A DNA stretch of 64,000 bases from Corynebacterium silvaticum (GCF_004382825.2 NZ_SDQO02000001.1:434001-498000); one strand, 5' to 3'; shown: positions 22,238 through 32,292, counted from the stretch's first letter. Made by a program: numbers and translations. The notes: generated by a model from the sequence alone, not told the origin.

Positions 22238-22429
22238 TCACGATGGATACAAGAGCCCCGTGCGGAGCGGTGCTATCGGATAGCGTCGATACCGGCTATG
22301 AACTGGAAATTCTGGCTGGCGCTATCGTTTGGGGATTAGCCTACTGAACCGCTGAATGTCCGGCACGTCGCTACCCCGGCTGGCGTCCAAAGAGGGGTGA
22401 ACCAGTCGGGATTTCGCGCGCAGTAATGG

Positions 22430-25400
22430 TTACTCCTGGTCGATGTCGTCCTCTCCATCGTCTTCAGATTGTGTACCCTTCTCAGCCTGGTGTCGGAGTT
22501 CCCAGTAAACAAGGTCGGAGATCTCTCTAATGATCTTGCCCTTACGATGAGCACTTTCAAAGAACTTCTCCATGATGCTTTGCTGGGAGTCCTGGTGATC
22601 GAGCACCGCGTTCGTGACGGCAGTTTCGTGAGTCGCAGACGATCGAAACTGCTCCTTGGTGTTTGCGTTGACCTGATCCTTAATCTGTTCATTCTGAACG
22701 AGAATCGTGACGACGCCCTGTACCCAGGACTCCACTGAACCAGGATCAAAATCCTCGTCCTCAAAAAGGGAATTGATATTGTTCAGGATCTCTTCCCAGG
22801 CCACAAGATGCGGGTCGCGCGAATGTCCACCACCAACACCCATCGGTTTGAGCTTCTCGCCGTCACCCCCGAGCGAAATAGCCCCTTCGCTCTTACGCGT
22901 CTGCTTGATATGGGTGAGCTCGATGTTGTTAAAGTCAAGCTCTTCTGGAGTCTTGCGACCCGTAAGTCGCGGTCGCAGCAGCCGGAGGAACAGGGCAAGC
23001 TTCTCGAGGTCGGTGTCCTGATAGTCGACGACTTGAGAAAGGAAATCGTAGAGGCGCACGAATGAACCAACGTCCTTGTGGAAGAGGTCAAGCTCGTCAA
23101 TCTCGGCCTTTGCGTTGTCGGCCAAGGCTGCCACGTAGCGGTCATTGAACCGATCAGCGGCTTGCTTCAGCGGTGCAGTGTGCTTACCGTGCTTTTCCTC
23201 GATGATGAATGCCTGCGCGAAGGCATCCACGTCATCCTTCGTATAGATCCCGGCAATTTCAAGCTTCCGCGCAAGGTCATGCACGAGATCTGGGTCGGTA
23301 GTTTCAATGATCTCGGCAGTGCGGTAGTACGGCAGAAATGCGTCGAGGATCGTGTCCGTGTCGTTGACGAAGTCAAGAATGTACGTGGTGTCTTTACCCT
23401 TGGACGGCAGAGTACGGTTCAGGCGGGAAAGCGTCTGGACAGCTTCGATCCCGTCAAGGCGTTTGTCCACGTACATCGCGCACAGCAGTGGCTGATCAAA
23501 GCCCGTCTGGTACTTGTTGGCAACAATCAAAACCTGGAACTGATCGCCCGCGAAAGCCTGTGGAATCCCTCGACCACGAAGGTCAGGGTTCATGTTCGTT
23601 TCTGTATACGGCTCCTGCACGCCGGGCACGACATCATCAATCTGCGCAGCGGTCAAGCTTCCGGAGAACGCCACCAGGGTTCCCAACGGGTAGTTGTGTT
23701 TCTCAACGTAGGCGTCGATTGCCATCTTGTACTTCAGTGCAGCGGCTCGGCTCGAGGTCACTACCATTGCCTTAGCGTGCCCATCGAGGAGCTCAGCAAC
23801 GTTTTCACGGAAATGCTCGACGATGATCTGAACCTTCTGAGCAATGTTGGTCGGATGCAGACTCACCCACCGCATCAGGCCCTTTTTCGCGGTGCCCTCA
23901 TCGACGAGATCTTCAGTGCCAACAGCCCCACCGGCTTTCTGAGCGAGCTGGAAAGCCGTCTTATAGGTCGTGTAGTTACGCAGCACATCGAGGATAAAGC
24001 CCTCCTCGATGGCCTGCTGCATCGTGTACACATGGAAAGGCTTTGGCAAACCATCCACACCAGGACGGCCAAACATTTCCAGCGTCTTGCCCTTCGGCGT
24101 AGCAGTAAACGCATAGAACGAGATGCTCTGGGCTGTCGCCCGTGCTGCCATTTCAGCGGCAAGCACGTCCTCGACGCTTACCTCGCCACTGTCCTCGAGG
24201 GCTTCGATCTCTGCTTGTGAAAGAACCTGTCGCAGCTTCTGAGCACTTGTACCGGTCTGGGACGAGTGCGCCTCGTCCGCGATTACCGCAAACTTGCGAT
24301 CCGCGAGCCCACCCTGCTGCGCAAGCGCCTCGAGCACGAACGGGAACGTCTGCAACGTGACGATGATGATGAGCTTGCCGCTGCTAAGTTCCTTGGTCAA
24401 CAGATCCGATTTTGAAGTAGCTGACGCTTTACGAACCTCGTCAGCCTTGATCGTTCCGACCACACCCTTCGTGCCCTCAATCGCCTTGATCGCTTTCTGA
24501 AGCTGGTCATCGAGCACAGTGCGGTCAGTCACGACGATGACCGAATCAAAGGTCTTCGCGTTATCGCTGTCGTGGAGGTTCGCGAGCCCGTGAGCAAGCC
24601 ACGCGATCGAGTTCGTTTTTCCTGATCCTGCAGAGTGCTGAATTAGGTACTTACTACCTGGCCCCTCAACGCTCGTGGTCTCGAGCAAGCTAGTGACGGC
24701 CTCCCACTGGTGGAAGCGCGGAAAGATGATCTGCCTACTACGCGAGCGAACGCCAGTGATTGGATCGACCTTCTCAGTAATCTGCAGGTTCACAAATCGT
24801 TCCAGAATCTGCAACCAGTTATCACGCTGCAGCACCCGATCCCACAGGTACGAGGTTGCAGCGCCATTCGGGTTGACTGGATTACCGGCACCGCCATCAT
24901 TGCCGAGGTTAAACGGCAAGAACACCGTGTTCGCACCATCTAGCTTCGTGGTCATCTGAATTTCGTTAGTAGAGACCGCAAAATGCACCAGTGCACGGGA
25001 GCCGAACTTCAGCAACGGTTCGCCTTGAGGTAAACGATCTCGGCGGTATTGACGCACCGCGTCATCAATCGACTGTGTGTTGTCCGTCTTGAGCTCGGCG
25101 GTCGCCACCGGTAGGCCGTTGACGAAGAACACCAGGTCGACCGAATCCTGCGGGCGCTTCGCCGAATGATGTACCTGCCGTACAACCCGGAGCCGGTTTG
25201 CCTGGCAGTGCTGCTGAGCCACGGGGTTCATCGAGGTCGCAGGCTTGAAAGCACACATGAAGAACTTTGCTGGAGTCTTCCTGAACCCGCCACGCAACAC
25301 TGAAAGCAAACCGCCACCATGCTCAAGCGGCTGGTCAAGTTCCTTCGCAAGCCGATCCAACAACAACCGCTTTGCAAGAGCAGTCTCCACCGAAGAGCCG

Positions 25401-25582
25401 TTATCCGGCATGACCCGCACCCACTGCTCAGGCTGCGTCTCTTGAAGCCAAGCAAACACATCCTCAGGAATCAGCGCATGCTCCTGGTCATAGCCAGTAA
25501 AATCCTCTTCGTACAGCCAGCCATGCGCGCCGAGGTACTCGCAGATCTCGGTCTCAAAACTCTTCTCGTGCTGAACACCCAT
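22430..25582 (-). CDS. hsdR: Type I restriction endonuclease subunit R
   Basis: 1050 residues. The N-terminal nuclease domain has the PD-(D/E)xK-like VDLVFFVNGLPVATAELKTDN. Motor domains: Walker A IQHSAGSGKTNS, DEAH box VIADEAHSSQTG, TATP motif FYAFTATPKG, and later QTGFDQPLLCAMYVDK and ALSRLNRT-like helicase motif VI (TLSRLNRTLPS). Needs HsdM and HsdS to translocate and cut unmodified DNA. Begins 11 bases after hsdS. Intact although the M subunit is destroyed. Confidence 0.93.
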   Translation of the reverse strand: MGVQHEKSFETEICEYLGAHGWLYEEDFTGYDQEHALIPEDVFAWLQETQPEQWVRVMPDNGSSVETALAKRLLLDRLAKELDQPLEHGGGLLSVLRGGFRKTPAKFFMCAFKPATSMNPVAQQHCQANRLRVVRQVHHSAKRPQDSVDLVFFVNGLPVATAELKTDNTQSIDDAVRQYRRDRLPQGEPLLKFGSRALVHFAVSTNEIQMTTKLDGANTVFLPFNLGNDGGAGNPVNPNGAATSYLWDRVLQRDNWLQILERFVNLQITEKVDPITGVRSRSRQIIFPRFHQWEAVTSLLETTSVEGPGSKYLIQHSAGSGKTNSIAWLAHGLANLHDSDNAKTFDSVIVVTDRTVLDDQLQKAIKAIEGTKGVVGTIKADEVRKASATSKSDLLTKELSSGKLIIIVTLQTFPFVLEALAQQGGLADRKFAVIADEAHSSQTGTSAQKLRQVLSQAEIEALEDSGEVSVEDVLAAEMAARATAQSISFYAFTATPKGKTLEMFGRPGVDGLPKPFHVYTMQQAIEEGFILDVLRNYTTYKTAFQLAQKAGGAVGTEDLVDEGTAKKGLMRWVSLHPTNIAQKVQIIVEHFRENVAELLDGHAKAMVVTSSRAAALKYKMAIDAYVEKHNYPLGTLVAFSGSLTAAQIDDVVPGVQEPYTETNMNPDLRGRGIPQAFAGDQFQVLIVANKYQTGFDQPLLCAMYVDKRLDGIEAVQTLSRLNRTLPSKGKDTTYILDFVNDTDTILDAFLPYYRTAEIIETTDPDLVHDLARKLEIAGIYTKDDVDAFAQAFIIEEKHGKHTAPLKQAADRFNDRYVAALADNAKAEIDELDLFHKDVGSFVRLYDFLSQVVDYQDTDLEKLALFLRLLRPRLTGRKTPEELDFNNIELTHIKQTRKSEGAISLGGDGEKLKPMGVGGGHSRDPHLVAWEEILNNINSLFEDEDFDPGSVESWVQGVVTILVQNEQIKDQVNANTKEQFRSSATHETAVTNAVLDHQDSQQSIMEKFFESAHRKGKIIREISDLVYWELRHQAEKGTQSEDDGEDDIDQE

Positions 25583-25592
25583 TACGTCCTCC

Positions 25593-26771
25593 TTAAACCT
25601 CGATTTGACCTGTCACCGCAGCCGTAATCAACGCCGAACGACGCTCCTGCAAGAGTCCCAAAGCACGCTCAATTGTTGCCCTAGCGTCAGCAAGCAGCGC
25701 TTTCGCGCTCTCATCTAGCTCAGACACAATCCTTTGCTGCACTTTCCCTTGGGGCAGCGAAAGCGGAATCCGACCAAAGGTCTGCCAATTCCTGAAGTCA
25801 ACAGCACGTTGGCGAACGCTTGGTGCTTGGGTAGCCAAGAATCCGCTATTACCCAGATATCGGAGCAAGTAAGCAATGAAATGAAGATTGTCATCATCAT
25901 TACGGAGCCGACAGACGTGATAAACGGGTGTCGACTGGCCGTTGCTATCAGAGATACCGACGGCACCCGCGAAGCCGTCCAGGCCGTGGAACACCAGGTC
26001 GCCCGCAACTACTCCTTGATATCCAGCTTCCGACTCTGAGAAAGTGAACCCTTCTTCCCGACGGTTTGAGTGCAGTGTTACCTCGCCATCACGAAAAGCA
26101 GTGACGACGCCAGCCCCTTCAACCACCGGTCGGTATTGTTTGACAAGTAAACGCTTCAACGGAAGTGTTTTCAAGGGTGTGAACCCCGTGAACGCCTCGT
26201 GCAAGCGTGCCTCGTTGCGAAGATCGAGCAGTTTGAGAAGCTCGCGCTGTTTAGCGATGAGGTGGTCAATCTTCGCCGTCTCCACATCGAGGTAACGAAC
26301 AATCTTGTCTCGAGTGCTTTCCGATGGCATCAAGACCTGAACATGCTTGATATCCGCATATTTTAAGGACTGACGTACGCCACCGCCTAGGGAATAGAGT
26401 TGCTTTGAAACGTCCAGCGCGTGAAAAAAGTAGTCAAAGTAGCGATTCCATCCTTCGCCCCATCTTCTGCTTTGGAGGGCGCAGTACGCAGAAGTAATAA
26501 TGCCTCGTTCTTGAACAAGACCGGATCGCAGGCTTTTTTGATCATTCTGCATGTCGGTGAGCCTGAGCACGATTTGGCCCGGATTCACTATCTGATAGGT
26601 CTCAAACGAGGCAGGCAGTAGCCCGCCAACGGTATCAATACTCTTCGGCACGATTCTTCCGTAACTAAGAGACAGAAGATTCGTTTCCGCCATTCCATCG
26701 TTCTTGACGGCGGTTTCTTCAAATACGGCAAAGAGCGGAAGTGCACGCTGAGCCGCGCTATTGACTGTCAT
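25593..26771 (-). CDS. hsdS: Type I restriction specificity subunit S
   Basis: 392 residues with two target-recognition domains. TRD1 covers about 1-160 (ETNLLSLSYGRI, LLPASFETYQIV, RLTDMQNDQKSLRSGLV, GIITSAYCAL). The coiled spacer RDKIVRYLDVETAKIDHLIAKQRELLKLL follows, then TRD2 and a second spacer ending the protein. It sets the DNA site recognised by the M2S and R2M2S complexes. ATG 26771 overlaps the hsdM TGA (ATGA). The N-terminus is short but otherwise complete. Confidence 0.9.
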   Translation of the reverse strand: MTVNSAAQRALPLFAVFEETAVKNDGMAETNLLSLSYGRIVPKSIDTVGGLLPASFETYQIVNPGQIVLRLTDMQNDQKSLRSGLVQERGIITSAYCALQSRRWGEGWNRYFDYFFHALDVSKQLYSLGGGVRQSLKYADIKHVQVLMPSESTRDKIVRYLDVETAKIDHLIAKQRELLKLLDLRNEARLHEAFTGFTPLKTLPLKRLLVKQYRPVVEGAGVVTAFRDGEVTLHSNRREEGFTFSESEAGYQGVVAGDLVFHGLDGFAGAVGISDSNGQSTPVYHVCRLRNDDDNLHFIAYLLRYLGNSGFLATQAPSVRQRAVDFRNWQTFGRIPLSLPQGKVQQRIVSELDESAKALLADARATIERALGLLQERRSALITAAVTGQIEV

Positions 26772-28557
26772 TCAGTCACCTCGTTAAGCAACTGCAGGAT
26801 TTCCGTGGTCACTTGGTGGAGCTCGGCGTCGATCTCTTCGAGTGGTCGTGGTGGCTGGTAGCGGTAGAAGAACCGGGTGAAGGGAATCTCGTAGCCGATC
26901 TTCGTCTTCTTCTCGTCAACCCATGCGTCTGGCACGTAGGGCTTTACCTCAGCATCGAAGTATGCCTGGATGGTTTCCTGCCGCCCGCCGTCACCCTGGG
27001 TATTGCCACCGTAGGTGAAAGGTACCCGTTCGGTGTCACGCAGCGCTGTGTCCGGTTGCTTCTTGCCACGAGCGTTCGTGATCACCTCGCCGTGTTCGTC
27101 GCGCCGGGGGCGCTCCACCGTGACGAGCCAGTAGGCGAACTCATCGATGGGGACGATCTTGCCTTGCAGTGTTCAGTGTCAACGTAGTCGTCGTAGAGCT
27201 TGACGATCGTGGCGCGGTTGTCCTCGCTAATTTCACGCCCCTTGTCGCCCAGTTTCTTGCGCATCTTCTGGTAGAAGTCGGTACCGCCGATCAGTTGCAC
27301 CTTGCCCTGACGTTCTTCGGGCTTGTTGTTGTCGACGATCCAGATGTAGGTGGCGATGCCGGTGTTATAGAACATGTCGGTCGGCAATGCCACAATGGCG
27401 TCCACCAGATCATGTTCGAGCAGCCATTTGCGGATGTTGGACGGCCCTGACTCCGCAGCGCCATTGAACAGCGGTGAGCCGTTCATGACGATGCCGCCCC
27501 GGCCACCGCCCTTGACTTTGGGGCGGAGTTTGCTCACCACGTGTTGGAGGAAAAGCATCTGCCCGTCGCTGACGGCGGGAACATTCTGTTTGGGTTTATC
27601 GCCACCAGCGTAGAAGCGAGAAGAGCTACCAAGCTCTTTCAGGTCCTCCATGACGGCCGATTGGCTGGCTTTCCAGTCATCGCCGTACGGTGGGTTCGAC
27701 ATGCAGTAGTCGAAGGTCTGTCCAGCGAACTTGTCGTCGGCGAGCGTGTCGCCGAGCTGGATGTTGCTGGAGTCATAACCTTTGATAAGCAGGTCGGACT
27801 TGCACACCGCATAGGAGTGATCGTTCCATTCCTGTCCGTAAAGGCGAAGCTGGGCTTGTGGGTTCAGGCCGGGCCTGTCACTGCTGCCGATCAGGTGTTC
27901 TTCTGCGATGGAGAGCATTCCTCCTGTGCCGACCGTGGGATCATAGATCGACCGGATGGCGCCTGGGGTGCTCAGCGCTTCGTCGTCGCCAGCAAAGACG
28001 AGATCCACGAGGAGTCGGATGGCGTCGCGCGGGGTGAAGTGCTCACCTGGCGCCTCGTTGGAGGACTCGTTGAACGTGCGGATGAGGTACTGTACTCGTA
28101 GAGGTCGCCCATCTCGGCGTTCGTGACTGTCTTGGGGTGTAGATCGATGTTGGAGAAGCGCTCTACCACGATGTAGAGGATGTTCTTCTCGGCCATAGTG
28201 GCGATCTCGTCGGCGAGCTTGAAGCGTTCGAAAACGTCCATGTTGTCGGAGAAGCCGTTCACGTAGTGCTTCAGGTTCGCTTCGATTCCCTTGGGATCTC
28301 CGAGTAGGGTTTTGAGCGTCCAGGGGCTGGTGTTGTAGAACGGCAGGCGGGTGGCGCGCTGCACCTGTGCGGACAGGAGTTCAGGATTGTTGCCGAAGCG
28401 CTCGACCATTGGCTCGATGGTGGCGGTGCTCTTCGAGGACGCAGTCAAGACGGCGCAGAATTGTCATGGGCAAGATGACATTGCCGTACTAGCTTGCCTT
28501 GTAGGGGCCTCGCAGAATGTCGGCGGTGCCCCAGATAAAAGATCTCAGTTGGCTCAT
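26768..28557 (-). pseudogene. hsdM: Type I DNA methyltransferase subunit M, one stop codon and three indels
   Basis: ATG 28557 overlaps the TGA of the HTH gene (ATGA). It reads MSQLRSFIWGTADILRGPYKAS, then TAG at 28489-28491, then YGNVILPMTILRRLDCVLEE. A 2-base loss follows near 28435. Two 5-base tandem duplications shift the frame again: GTACT GTACT (28087-28096) and CTTGC CTTGC (27158-27167). Removing one copy of each gives YEYLIRTFNE and DTEHCKIVPIDEFAYW. The AdoMet motif DPTVGTGGM and catalytic NPPY (SNPPYGDDW) are present in the middle piece. Four lesions; surely non-functional unless the rest of the population differs. Confidence 0.92.
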
Positions 28558-28811
28558 TCGCTTTGTTCTTTCGATTCATTAGTAGGAATAACTTGGACGA
28601 TGTCGCCGATCTGGCAGTCCAGGACCTGGCAGATGCGCAGGAGCACGTCGGTGGTGACGTTGTCTCCATTGTTGAGTCGTGCCATCGACGTGGATGAAAG
28701 CTTGGCTTCCTCACGCAAGTCTTGCTTGAGCTTGTCCTTGTCCACCAGCAGCTTCCACAAGGGCTTGTAGGAGGCTCTGACCTGGAGGTCGAACTCGATT
28801 CGTTTACTCAC
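28554..28811 (-). CDS. Small HTH (Xre/Cro-type) regulator within the defence operon
   Basis: 85 residues from GTG 28811, which overlaps the stop of the ATPase gene (GTGAGTAA). The helix-turn-helix region reads KLKQDLREEAKLSSTSMARLNNGDNVTTDVLLRICQVLDC, ending with the IGDIVQVI segment common in small Xre regulators. It overlaps hsdM by ATGA. By position and size it may control the restriction operon, as C-proteins or BrxA/PglX-type regulators do, but that is inference. Intact. Confidence 0.8.
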   Translation of the reverse strand: MSKRIEFDLQVRASYKPLWKLLVDKDKLKQDLREEAKLSSTSMARLNNGDNVTTDVLLRICQVLDCQIGDIVQVIPTNESKEQSE

Positions 28812-30464
28812 TGCCGTTAGTCTTCCTCTTCTTCTTTTTGCTCCACGACCGGCCAAAGAGTTCTCTTCCGTGTTCAAGATGGATGAATGCTGACTTAGTC
28901 AAGATCTGTTGGGTTTCAGCCGAATAGCGGCTGATCTTGTCGATCGCAAGGAAAACCTGTTTCTTCTGGCGCGCATAAACCTGCGCAATGCCGTCGAATG
29001 CTTGGTCTTCGATGGGTTGGACGAGCATCGAATCGTGTGCGACTGCAGGGAGAAGCGTTGTTTCCAGCATTGCTAGATCGAATGAGATGAGGCAACGTTG
29101 AGTAGAGCCCGTTCCTGAGTCGTTCTCGATCTCGTAGGAGTATTTGTCGATCGCTGGAATCTGGATGCTTGGTGGGGTTCGTTCCTCACGGGTGATTTCC
29201 CCATCTATGCGCTGCATCGCTTCGTTGAGTTTGTGTTCGGTGTCCTTCAGGATCGATGCGGATGCTTCGTCGAGTGCCTCGGAGGCTTGCTTCTTGGCTG
29301 CCGTGAGTCGCTGCTCGTTATAGAATGCCTTGTTTGCGTTGCGGAGTGAACGAACCTGGCGATCGAGTTCACTGTAGGCACGGATATCGGCCTGTGTCGC
29401 TGTGGGCGCGACGGAGAGTTCCTCGAGCCGGGAGTTGAGTTGTCCAAGACGCTGCTGAATTCGCCCACGTTCTTCTTCCAACTGCTTGGTTTCTGCTTTG
29501 AACTCGGCGTCCAGAACCTGGCGGATGCTGCGGTGGAAGTGTTCGATGCTCTCGATGTGTTCGATATTTGCTTCTGGGAAGAACTCGCGCAAGGAATCGA
29601 ACTTCTTAGTCAGGCTGACGTCGGATGAGATGCCCTTGGCTCGTCGCATGGCGTTGATTTGTCGACCGAGCTGGTTGAAGCGACGCAGCAAGGGCTCGCG
29701 TTCTGCCTGCACCTCGTTGATGGCTGCCTGTTGGGCTGAAATGTAGTCCTTGGCCGTCAATCCTGCGCGGATTCCTGCTTGGTCGCGTTCGGTCTGGAGG
29801 TCTTCGATTCGTTGGGTGTTGTTCTTGACCTCGGTGATGCTCCTCGCTCGGGGGATGTCGTAGTACCGCCCGGCTGCATTGAACAAATCAAGCTCTCGAA
29901 CAGCCTCATCCTTGGCAGCCATGAAGCCTTGAAGCTTGGTGTACTCATCAAACAGCATCAGTAGACGCTTGACGCCGTCAGCCTGGGTGTCTCGGGGTGT
30001 GCAAGGAGTGGATGGTCGACATCAGAGTTCTTTCGTTGCCAGATGCGGAAGAAGTTGCTAACTGCTTGACGGAGACTGATACCAGTATCTTAAAGTCCAT
30101 ACTGGGTACCGACAAAGCCCTTGAAGTCGTCAAGTGTCATGGTGCGCAGCGGACGGTAGTTCCTATCGCAGAGGGTGATCACTGTCGGCGTGTCGGTAGC
30201 TCGCCGGAAACGGTGAATCTCTCCGCCGAGGAGGAACGCGAAGCGAATCTCGTGATGGCCGATGTTCTTGATGACGTCTTTGGCTTTGTCGATGTAGTCA
30301 GAACCGCCGAAGCAGAAGTCGATGGCCAATAGCGTGGTGGATTTGCCGATGGAGTTCTCGGTGTTTTCAGTACCGAGCACCGTGTTCAGCCCTTCGCTCA
30401 GGCGCAGCGGGCCAGGACGTTGTTCGTCGTGAAAGAACGCGTCACTGTCAAACTCGACCAACAT
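28804..30464 (-). pseudogene. ABC-type ATPase with DUF2326 C-terminus (ABC three-component system), stop and frameshift
   Basis: ATG 30464 (MLVEFDSDAFFHDEQRPG) follows GGAGGAGGTG inside the middle-component gene. Walker A is NSIGKSTTLLAIDFCFGG at about residue 38. TAA at 30090-30092 interrupts GTQYGL-stop-DTGISLRQAVSNFFRIW; the same frame then goes on to HPLLAHPET, where one base is missing near 29974 before QADGVKRLLMLFDEY. A long coiled coil follows, then the DUF2326 segment FDLAMLETTLLPAVAHDSMLVQPIE and the end HGRELFGRSW. Related to RecN/SMC-like conflict-system ATPases. A nonsense change makes true decay likely. Confidence 0.82.
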
Positions 30465-30682
30465 AGTGGAGCACCTCCTCCGGGTAGAGCAGCTCGATCT
30501 GGCCGAGTGCGAATAAGCAGTCCAAAGTGTCGGCGAACTCGTCCACGTCCGCGAACTTCGATTTGACCTTCCTGTATAAGGCGGCGGAGCTGAGATCTTG
30601 TTCGGACAGATTCTTCAGGATCGGCGGGAACTGGCTCAACGTGGACTGCGAGTAGGGGGGTGACCTTGCTAGGCAATCGCAT
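30448..30682 (-). pseudogene. Middle component of ABC three-component system, frameshifted at a G6 run
   Basis: ATG 30682 overlaps the last codons of the upstream gene. MRLPSKVTP is followed by a six-base run (30655-30660, plus strand) that shifts the frame; with five bases it reads VTPYSQSTLSQFPPILKN. It then continues LSEQDLSSAALYRKVKSKFADVDEFADTLDCLFALGQIEL...VLHYVGRV, the small winged-helix-like protein found between the effector and ATPase genes of these systems. About 77 residues restored. The family call is from pattern recall and order. Run-length change could be a sequence error. Confidence 0.7.
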
Positions 30683-31911
30683 CGAACACCTCGCAGTTTT
30701 GAACGAAAAAGCACGTCACAATGATCGATGCGCTGAGGTTCGTCGAGTCGGAGTTGGTGTGGATCCAATCAGCAACTTGATCGAATATCGCCTGCTGGTC
30801 ATCAGTGTGCCGGGACGCCTCGGCGTAGAAGTCGGCGACTTGCCCGGCTATCGCGTCGAATCTGCTGCGCCCCCTGCTGCCTTCGAGGGCGCGGAACTCT
30901 TGCTCGATGATGCGGTACCACTGCAAGACGTGGATCTTGATCCGCTCGGCGAGCTCAAAGTACTCGGGCCTGACCTTTTCAGCGATTCGTACCGCGTCCA
31001 TCGTCAGTTTCGGGATGGTTCCGGTGACGATGCGCTCCCCAAGCGTTTCGATGACAGAGGCGATCGCCGGGTGGAGTTGCGAATTGAGAGCGGCGTCTTG
31101 AATGGCTGTTGCGGCGATCCGGCGATTTCGAATGTCTCGGAGCTTGTTTACGACATCAGACAGTTCAAGCAACGTGTCATTGGTGGGGACGAGTTTGGCA
31201 CACTTGACACACACTGCTTCCCGGTCAGTTTCAGAGCTGCCATCGTCAATGGTGAAAGGGACAATCTCGAAGAATGGTCGCCGTTCGCCTCTGACGGTCT
31301 TCACCAGTCGCTCTTTGCGGCAGACAGGACACAAGTCTCCATTGCGGGCGGCAAGCACGACATCCGCTTTGGTCACTGCGCCGTTGTTGTCTCACTTCTT
31401 GTTTGGTCTTGAAATGGCAGATAGGAACGTATCGGCATAAAAAGACACGTCATCCTGGTCTGCGGTGTACAGCAGTTCTTCGGCGGCGGCACTGACCTCA
31501 GGATCATCTTTGATCAGTTCGATCAGCTCGGCTTTGAAGTCAATCTCGCGCATGGGCGCAATGTCATGGGAGATCTTGCCGAACGCTTCACGTGCAGCCC
31601 CACGTAGTCCAGGTTGCTTCAGAACGGGCCCGAAGCCGGTGTGCAGCTCGACGTCCTGCTTGAGTAGCCCACTTACTTACTGTCTTAGGTGTGCGCCACA
31701 CGTCCCATCCGTCTTTGTCCGTAACAGGGGCGAAGTCCTGAATCCAGCGCAAGAGGACCTCCACGAGGTAGGCGTCAGTTGAAGTCATCTTTGGTCGCGC
31801 CGTCGACGGATTCTTGCCTCCCTGCCTAGTCGGAGTGGTGTAACTCGCTGCTGGCTGGATGAGCACCTTTTGCAGGGCGCGCGCGAAAGTCGCGAAGCAC
31901 AACTGGCTCAT
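30669..31911 (-). pseudogene. CTD/zinc-binding component of ABC three-component system, duplication and in-frame stop
   Basis: ATG 31911 after AGGGAGG. First part MSQLCFATFARALQKVLIQPAASY... to PKTVS, then an extra ACTT within 31671-31678 (plus strand); without it the product reads TVSGLLKQDVELHTGFG. FLSAISRPNKK ends at TGA 31392-31394, but the same frame continues (DNNGAVTKADVVLAARNGDLCPVC). Zinc pairs CPVC and CVKC follow, then the C-terminal domain ending FVQNCEVFDAIA, typical of this component. First gene of the seven-gene defence operon. The role in such systems is proposed as effector/sensor; not proven. Confidence 0.78.
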
Positions 31912-32026
31912 CAACAACCTCCCTCGGGAAAAGAGGACCAAAACAGCACCAAAACCGGGACAAGGACTTTTTCTCGCCCGATTTTTAGTCTCGAAGTACT
32001 TCCGGAGGCGTCCGCTGAGTACCTAG

Positions 32027-32038
32027 AGATCATGATCT
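32027..32038. promoter_or_regulatory. 12-base palindrome between the divergent island operons
   Basis: AGATCATGATCT is a perfect palindrome, about 115 bases upstream of the defence operon start and 277 upstream of the phage module. It could bind a dimeric repressor. No partner copy was found nearby. Confidence 0.3.
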
Positions 32039-32188
32039 TGAGTCTACCGCTGATGCCCTTCGAAGGGGTCTAGGACGCTCTGTGAGTGACCTAGACGGCT
32101 GCGGGACCTGAGTGGCCACGACGGTTCCGTGACCTACAGGTGCCGCGTGCTGATCACACAAGGCCGTCGACCACCAGGGAGACGCGTA

Positions 32189-32242
32189 AGAGAAGCAAGT
32201 GGCAGGTATCCGACCTACGGGTACCTGCCTTCTCGTTTCTCT
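32189..32242. promoter_or_regulatory. Long hairpin in the leader of the phage module
   Basis: GGCAGGTATCC at 32200-32211 pairs with GGGTACCTGCC at 32219-32229 (10 of 11), with an outer AGAGAA / TTCTCT pair. A pyrimidine-rich run follows. It may be a terminator or attenuator. The 31912-32314 gap holds otherwise no gene. Confidence 0.45.
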
Positions 32243-32292
32243 GCCCATCCCTTCTGAACCGTCGACATCGAGCTTGCTTACTTAAGCGGGTC

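Noticed and set aside
23078..24220. 380-codon plus-strand open frame opposite hsdR
   Set aside because: Shadow of hsdR; no domain recognised; composition follows the antisense of HsdR.
28489..31394. Stop-codon reassignment by the phage as the cause of the in-frame stops
   Set aside because: Three different stop codons are involved, the genes also carry frameshifts, and neighbouring genes end normally at all three stops.
30660..31412. 250-codon plus-strand frame opposite the ABC-system CTD gene
   Set aside because: The minus strand has the zinc motifs and conserved C-terminal end of a known family; the plus frame has none.
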